Assembly (NCBI GenBank): GCA_017390825.1
Contig: JAFPAK010000100.1
Coordinates: 1 to 10,020, forward strand
DNA length: 10,020 nt
Reading direction: 5' to 3'
Source: Clostridia bacterium
GTDB lineage: Bacteria; Bacillota_A; Clostridia; Oscillospirales; Acutalibacteraceae
Part shown: positions 5,750 to 10,020 of the stretch, one piece after another
Layout of the letters: every line of letters starts with the position of its first letter
Position numbering within the stretch: the stretch's first letter is position 1
Position numbers and translations under genes: made by a program
The notes under the pieces: generated by a model
The model's input: only the letters and a program-made list of their open reading frames with translations
The model's database searches: none
What the model was told of the DNA's origin: nothing

Positions 5750-6199
5750 ATGAGAATAAGTGATCTAATCAGCCAAACTATTATTGAGATGCTTGAACAA
5801 TCGGAGGGTATGACCGAAATACGCCGCAATGAGCTTGCGAGTATGCTCGGATGTGTTCCGAGTCAGATCAACTACGTTCTTTCGTCAAGATTTACGCCTG
5901 AACAGGGATATATTGTAGAGAGCAAGCGTGGGGGTGGCGGTTACATCAAAATAACCAAGGTTCGCCTTGACCATTCGCTCGCTATAATGCATATAATCAA
6001 CTCTATCGGTAACGAGCTCAATCCCAACACAGCAAGAATACTTCTGCAAAATTTATTGGCAGAGGGCATAATATCGGAGCAGGCAGCCCTACTTATATCC
6101 GCCGCCGTATCCGATCGATGCTACGCGGAGATACCGCAAAACCAGCGCAACAGACTTCGTGCATCAATACTCAAACAAATGCTTGCTGCACTTAACTGA
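5750..6199 (+). CDS. ctsR: Transcriptional repressor of class III heat-shock genes CtsR
   Basis: A dimeric DNA-binding repressor of clp genes that loses DNA binding on heat and is degraded with the help of McsB and ClpCP. The 149-aa protein has the typical start MRISDLISQTI, a helix-turn-helix around residues 25-48 (RRNELASMLGCVPSQINYVL) and the diagnostic beta-wing RGGGGYI at 60-66, the thermosensing glycine loop and a region where McsB phosphorylates arginine in studied homologues. The C-terminal half is the helical dimerisation/McsB-interaction domain. The ATG at 5750 fits the family N-terminus, but its nearest purine run (AAGGA, 5733-5737) is 12 nt away, so translation initiation may be weak. 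First gene of the operon and autoregulated through two operators upstream. Confidence 0.97.
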   Translation: MRISDLISQTIIEMLEQSEGMTEIRRNELASMLGCVPSQINYVLSSRFTPEQGYIVESKRGGGGYIKITKVRLDHSLAIMHIINSIGNELNPNTARILLQNLLAEGIISEQAALLISAAVSDRCYAEIPQNQRNRLRASILKQMLAALN

Positions 6200-6219
6200 T
6201 CTTTAAGGAGGAATTAATT

Positions 6220-6714
6220 ATGTTATGTAAAAACTGCGGTAAAAGAATGGCAACCACCCATATTAAACAAATAATCAACGGTGAGGTACAAGAATACCAT
6301 CTTTGCGGTGAATGTGCCTCAAAGCTCGGAGTCGGCAATTTTAATCCATTTGAGATGAGTGATCTTTTCGGCTCGATTTTTGGAAATCAAGCACAACCGC
6401 TCACCGAAGCTAAAAGATGTAAAATGTGCGGCAGTTCATTTTCAGAAATTGCAAAAAAAGGCAGACTGGGTTGCCCTGAATGCTACAATGAATTCAGAGA
6501 GCAGCTTCTACCCTCACTTCGTAAGATGCACGGTAAAACCAATCATATTGGCAAGATACCGGGCAATGCTGATACTGCATCGAAAGCAGAATACAAGCTT
6601 AAGGAGCTCAAAAATGCACTTAAAGCCGCAATAGCCGAAGAAGAATTTGAAAAAGCGGCTACGCTGCGTGATGAAATAAAGACTCTTGAAAAGGAGATGA
6701 GCGAGAATGAATAA
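6220..6714 (+). CDS. mcsA: Protein-arginine kinase activator McsA (zinc-binding, UVR domain)
   Basis: A zinc-binding partner that stimulates the McsB arginine kinase and modulates ClpC/CtsR activity in the cytosol. The 164-aa protein carries four CxxC pairs (C3/C6, C29/C32, C67/C70, C85/C88), consistent with two zinc-binding modules. It ends in a UVR motif at about 124-160 (EEFEKAATLRDEIKTLEKE), similar to the ClpC middle domain segment. A near-perfect AAGGAGG (6205-6211) lies 8 nt before the ATG, making this probably the best translated gene of the operon. The 3' end overlaps mcsB by 8 nt, which suggests coupled, stoichiometric synthesis. Confidence 0.95.
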   Translation: MLCKNCGKRMATTHIKQIINGEVQEYHLCGECASKLGVGNFNPFEMSDLFGSIFGNQAQPLTEAKRCKMCGSSFSEIAKKGRLGCPECYNEFREQLLPSLRKMHGKTNHIGKIPGNADTASKAEYKLKELKNALKAAIAEEEFEKAATLRDEIKTLEKEMSENE

Positions 6715-7723
6715 ATGGTATCTTCAATCAGGACCGGATTGCGACATAATTGCAAATGTCCGTGTACGGCTTGCACGAAATTTAAAGAACTACCCCTTCC
6801 CCAACAAAATGTCCCCCGAGCAAAAATTCGACTTAATTCAGCGTGTCAGCGATGCTATACTTAAAAGTGATTCAAAATACAAGGATGAATTCACTTTTTA
6901 CGATATGGATAAACTGCCGAAACTTGAAGCATATTCAATGGCAGAAAAGCATCTTATCAGTCCGGGATTTGCTGAAAACGGCTCCGGAAGAGCTTTGCTG
7001 TTAAGTAAAGACGAATCTATCAGCATAATGATTAATGAAGAGGATCACATAAGAATTCAGGTACTTACTCCCGGTCTTTCCTTTGAAAAAGCGTATAGTC
7101 TTGCGAGCGAGATAGATTCCCTGTTTGAAGCTTCACTTGAATTTGCTTTTGATAAAAGCCTCGGTTATCTGACCGAGTGCCCCACAAATTTGGGAACAGG
7201 TATGCGTGCTTCCGCATTGATGCATTTGCCTGCACTCGAATCAATGAATGCACTTGGTCAAATTGCCGGTACTATCTCAAAACTCGGTCTTACTATACGA
7301 GGAACCTACGGCGAAGGCAGCAAAACCAAATGCGCCTTGTATCAGATATCAAATCAGGTAACATTAGGAATTTCAGAAAATGCTGCTATTGAGAATCTTG
7401 AGGGCATCGTAACACAAATAGCACAGCGTGAAAGAAGTGCGAGAGAGGCTATCGACACAACACGCTTAATGGATACCGTCTATCGTGCATACGGTATGCT
7501 GAAATATGCTCATATCCTTTCCTGTTCCGAATTTATGGAGCTTATCTCAAAAGTTCGTATAGGCGTCGGTATGGGTATTATGAAAGAGGTCACAATGGAA
7601 CAGGTCAACGAGCTTATTTGCATAGCACAGCCTGCTACATTACAGCAAAAGCTCGGCGGTGCACTTGAACCCGCACAGCGCGACATTGAACGCGCAAAAC
7701 TCGTAAGAGAAATGTTAAACTAA
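6707..7723 (+). CDS. mcsB: Protein-arginine kinase McsB
   Basis: Transfers phosphate from ATP to arginine side chains of CtsR and misfolded proteins, marking them for ClpCP. It belongs to the phosphagen (guanido) kinase fold. The 338-aa protein has the N-terminal nucleotide-site arginines in NVRVRLARN (17-25), the guanidino-site motif NEEDHIRIQ with N110-H114, CPTNLGTGMRAS at 158-169 and RGTYGEGS at 198-205. A C-terminal RDIERA (325-330) fits the RDxxRA motif that in Bacillus McsB is a phospho-arginine-binding allosteric element. All hallmark motifs appear intact, so it should be active. It overlaps mcsA by 8 nt and is followed after 17 nt by clpC. Confidence 0.96.
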   Translation: MNKWYLQSGPDCDIIANVRVRLARNLKNYPFPNKMSPEQKFDLIQRVSDAILKSDSKYKDEFTFYDMDKLPKLEAYSMAEKHLISPGFAENGSGRALLLSKDESISIMINEEDHIRIQVLTPGLSFEKAYSLASEIDSLFEASLEFAFDKSLGYLTECPTNLGTGMRASALMHLPALESMNALGQIAGTISKLGLTIRGTYGEGSKTKCALYQISNQVTLGISENAAIENLEGIVTQIAQRERSAREAIDTTRLMDTVYRAYGMLKYAHILSCSEFMELISKVRIGVGMGIMKEVTMEQVNELICIAQPATLQQKLGGALEPAQRDIERAKLVREMLN

Positions 7724-7740
7724 AAAAGGTGATGTAATTT

Positions 7741-10020
7741 ATGTTCAAATTCAACGGTTTTTCAGAAAAAGCTAACGAGGCGTTGAACCGTGCTGTCGAA
7801 AACGCTTGTGAGCTTGGCCACACATACATCGGCAGCGAGCACATACTGCTCGGTATCGCAAGCACCGACGGATGCTTTGCACAAAGTGTATTAAATAATC
7901 ACGGTATTGATTACGAGAAAATAGAACAGATCATAGTTGAAACTATCGGTCGGGGTATGAAAACCAATCTTACTCCCGACGATATGACACCACGTGCAAA
8001 GCACATATTACAGCTTGCAGTGCAATATTCACATGAATGCGGATCGCAGATAGTTGCCACCGAGCATATGCTCATTGCAATACTTGCAGAGGGAAGCAAC
8101 TATGCAACACGCTTTATTGCTGAAATGGGTGTATCTCCTGAGTCGCTTATTGATGAGCTTTCAGCTGCCTCATCAGATACAGATCAGCCAACGGTTAATA
8201 AAAACAGCAAGACGCCAAACCTTGATAAATTCGGCAGAGACCTGACTGCTCTTGCAAAAAACAAAAAGCTCGACCCGGTTATAGGCAGAGCTAAAGAGAT
8301 AGAAAGAGTTATTCAGATACTCACTAGACGCACAAAAAACAACCCCTGCCTTATAGGTGAACCCGGTGTCGGCAAAACTGCTATTGCAGAAGGATTGGCA
8401 CTTAAAATAGTTGAGGGTGAAGTACCTGAACTGTTGAAAGACAAGCGTGTCGTAACGCTCGATCTTACCGGTATGCTTGCAGGAACCAAATACCGTGGCG
8501 ACTTTGAAGAACGTATAAAAGATGCTATCGACGAAGTAATTAAGTCTGGCAATACAATTCTATTTATTGACGAGCTTCATACGATAGTCGGCGCAGGTGC
8601 AACTGAAGGTTCAACAGATGCTGCAAACATCTTGAAGCCATCACTTGCAAGAGGTGATTTACAGATAATCGGTGCAACCACTATCAACGAGTACAGAAAG
8701 TATATTGAAAAAGACGCAGCACTTGAGCGGCGTTTCCAACCGGTAAATGTCCCTGAACCTTCCGAAGAAGAAGCGGTACTCATATTAAAAGGTCTGCGTG
8801 ATAAATACGAGGCGCACCACAAAGTTAAAATAACCGATGATGCACTCAATGCCGCAGTAAAGCTTTCATCACGCTATATCAACGACCGTTTTCTTCCCGA
8901 TAAGGCCATCGACCTTATCGATGAAGCAGCGTCCAAAGTAAAACTCAAAGCATATACTGCACCGAAATCAGTCAAAGAGTTGGAAGCTCAGCTTAAAACT
9001 CTATCAGCAGAAAAGCAAAACGCTGTTAATACTGAAGATTTTGAAGCAGCAGCAAGACTCCGTGACGAGGAAAAGGAAATCGAAGCGAAACTTGCTGAGC
9101 AAAAGTCAAAATGGGAGCAGGACAATGCTCATATTACCGGCGAGGTAACTGCCGAAGAGGTAGCAGCTATCGTTTCAGGCTGGACTGGTGTACCCACAAC
9201 ACAGCTTACTGAAGAAGAAAGCGAACGGTTGCTTAAAATGGAGGATATACTCCACAACCGAATAGTAGGTCAGAAAGAGGCGGTCAGCGCTGTTTCCCGT
9301 GCTATCAGACGAGGCAGAGTCGGTCTAAAAGATCCCAAGCGTCCGATAGGTTCGTTTATATTCCTTGGCCCTACAGGTGTAGGTAAAACAGAGCTTTGTA
9401 AAGCACTTGCTGAAACACTGTTTGGCAACGAAAGCGCACTTGTTCGTTTTGATATGTCGGAATATATGGAGAAACACACTGTTTCTCGCCTTGTAGGCTC
9501 ACCTCCCGGTTATGTAGGATATGATGAGGGTGGTCAGCTTACCGAAAAAATACGCAGAAACCCCTATTGTGTTTTGCTTTTTGATGAGATTGAAAAGGCT
9601 CATCCCGATATTTTCAACATCCTTTTGCAGATACTTGATGACGGAATGCTCACCGATTCGCAAGGCAGAAAGGTCAACTTTAAAAACACTGTTATTATTA
9701 TGACATCAAATGTCGGAGCAAGAATGATCACAGAAAAGAAAAGTCTTGGCTTCGGTGAAACGGTTTCAAAGGCAGACAGCGAGATCAAAAATGATGTTAT
9801 GGCAGAATTAAAACGTCAGTTCAAGCCGGAATTTTTAAACCGTGTTGACGATATTATCGTATTCCACAAGCTTGCAAAGGATGATATCAAACAGATAGCA
9901 GCTCGTCTTCTCAAAAATGTTTCTAAGCTTCTTGAAAGCCGTGAAATAACCGTTGAATTCACAGATGCTGCAATTGAAAAAATTGCAGACGAAGGCTTTG
10001 ACGATGTTTACGGTGCAAGA
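7741..10020 (+). CDS. clpC: ATP-dependent Clp protease ATPase subunit ClpC (3' end outside the window)
   Basis: A hexameric AAA+ unfoldase that feeds substrates to ClpP. The first 760 residues are present and in frame to the window edge; roughly the last 50-60 of a typical ~810 are missing. Domains in order: Clp N double repeat (about 1-150) with GSEH (E33) and ATEH (E108), the glutamates matching Bacillus phospho-arginine pockets; D1 with Walker A GEPGVGKT (206-213), pore loop KYRG (250-253) and Walker B LFIDE (274-278); a middle domain (about 405-455) with UVR-like [18 protein letters not shown]2 with Walker A GPTGVGKT (543-550), pore loop GYVG (590-593) and Walker B VLLFDE (611-616). LGF at 669-671 is the expected ClpP-docking loop. 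AAGGTGAT (7726-7733) precedes the ATG by 7 nt. Confidence 0.97.
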   Translation, partial: MFKFNGFSEKANEALNRAVENACELGHTYIGSEHILLGIASTDGCFAQSVLNNHGIDYEKIEQIIVETIGRGMKTNLTPDDMTPRAKHILQLAVQYSHECGSQIVATEHMLIAILAEGSNYATRFIAEMGVSPESLIDELSAASSDTDQPTVNKNSKTPNLDKFGRDLTALAKNKKLDPVIGRAKEIERVIQILTRRTKNNPCLIGEPGVGKTAIAEGLALKIVEGEVPELLKDKRVVTLDLTGMLAGTKYRGDFEERIKDAIDEVIKSGNTILFIDELHTIVGAGATEGSTDAANILKPSLARGDLQIIGATTINEYRKYIEKDAALERRFQPVNVPEPSEEEAVLILKGLRDKYEAHHKVKITDDALNAAVKLSSRYINDRFLPDKAIDLIDEAASKVKLKAYTAPKSVKELEAQLKTLSAEKQNAVNTEDFEAAARLRDEEKEIEAKLAEQKSKWEQDNAHITGEVTAEEVAAIVSGWTGVPTTQLTEEESERLLKMEDILHNRIVGQKEAVSAVSRAIRRGRVGLKDPKRPIGSFIFLGPTGVGKTELCKALAETLFGNESALVRFDMSEYMEKHTVSRLVGSPPGYVGYDEGGQLTEKIRRNPYCVLLFDEIEKAHPDIFNILLQILDDGMLTDSQGRKVNFKNTVIIMTSNVGARMITEKKSLGFGETVSKADSEIKNDVMAELKRQFKPEFLNRVDDIIVFHKLAKDDIKQIAARLLKNVSKLLESREITVEFTDAAIEKIADEGFDDVYGAR

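Noticed and set aside
8313..8849. Minus-strand frames opposite clpC
   Set aside because: They are antisense to conserved AAA+ sequence, with no ribosome binding sites or plausible protein features.

Overview
The window looks like chromosome of a low-to-moderate-GC Clostridia bacterium, most likely an anaerobic, fibre-degrading relative of Ruminococcus (Oscillospirales). The grounds are the ctsR-mcsA-mcsB-clpC operon typical of Firmicutes, AGGAGG-type ribosome binding sites, frequent TTG starts, and a secreted GH16 glucanase carrying a type I dockerin (cellulosome-style anchoring). This placement is an inference from gene content.

Left edge (1-517, minus strand): the start of a phage packaging module. 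A 91-aa protein, probably the small terminase or its positional equivalent, overlaps the TTG start of a large-terminase gene that runs off the window. A perfect 32-bp palindrome that can act as a bidirectional terminator lies just upstream of these genes. They abut the host gene dtd with no integrase or lysogeny genes between, so this is either a prophage edge or a decayed remnant.

591-5381 (plus strand): a tight four-gene run from a strong sigma-A-type promoter (TTGCAT, 17 nt, TATAAT). It contains dtd (D-aminoacyl-tRNA deacylase), a pyridoxal/pyridoxamine kinase, an RluA-family pseudouridine synthase, and a large secreted modular GH16 enzyme. The gaps are 11, 1 and 14 nt. A strong hairpin terminator at 5352-5381 ends the run.

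5396-5503 (minus strand): a 35-aa protein with seven cysteines and a short isoleucine/leucine-rich hydrophobic core, preceded by an excellent ribosome binding site. It converges on the GH16 gene and shares its terminator.

5676-10020 (plus strand): the class III heat-shock operon ctsR-mcsA-mcsB-clpC (clpC is cut by the window end). CtsR represses the operon. McsB, activated by McsA, phosphorylates arginines on CtsR and on damaged proteins. ClpC recognises phospho-arginine through its N domain and feeds substrates to ClpP. The promoter carries two CtsR heptad operators in inverted orientation, one over the -35 and one at the transcription start.

There is no rRNA, tRNA, CRISPR array or insertion sequence that I can see. 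The least explained items are the 35-aa cysteine-rich protein, the duplicated ~160-aa domain at the N-terminus of the GH16 enzyme, and the phage packaging genes placed directly against dtd.
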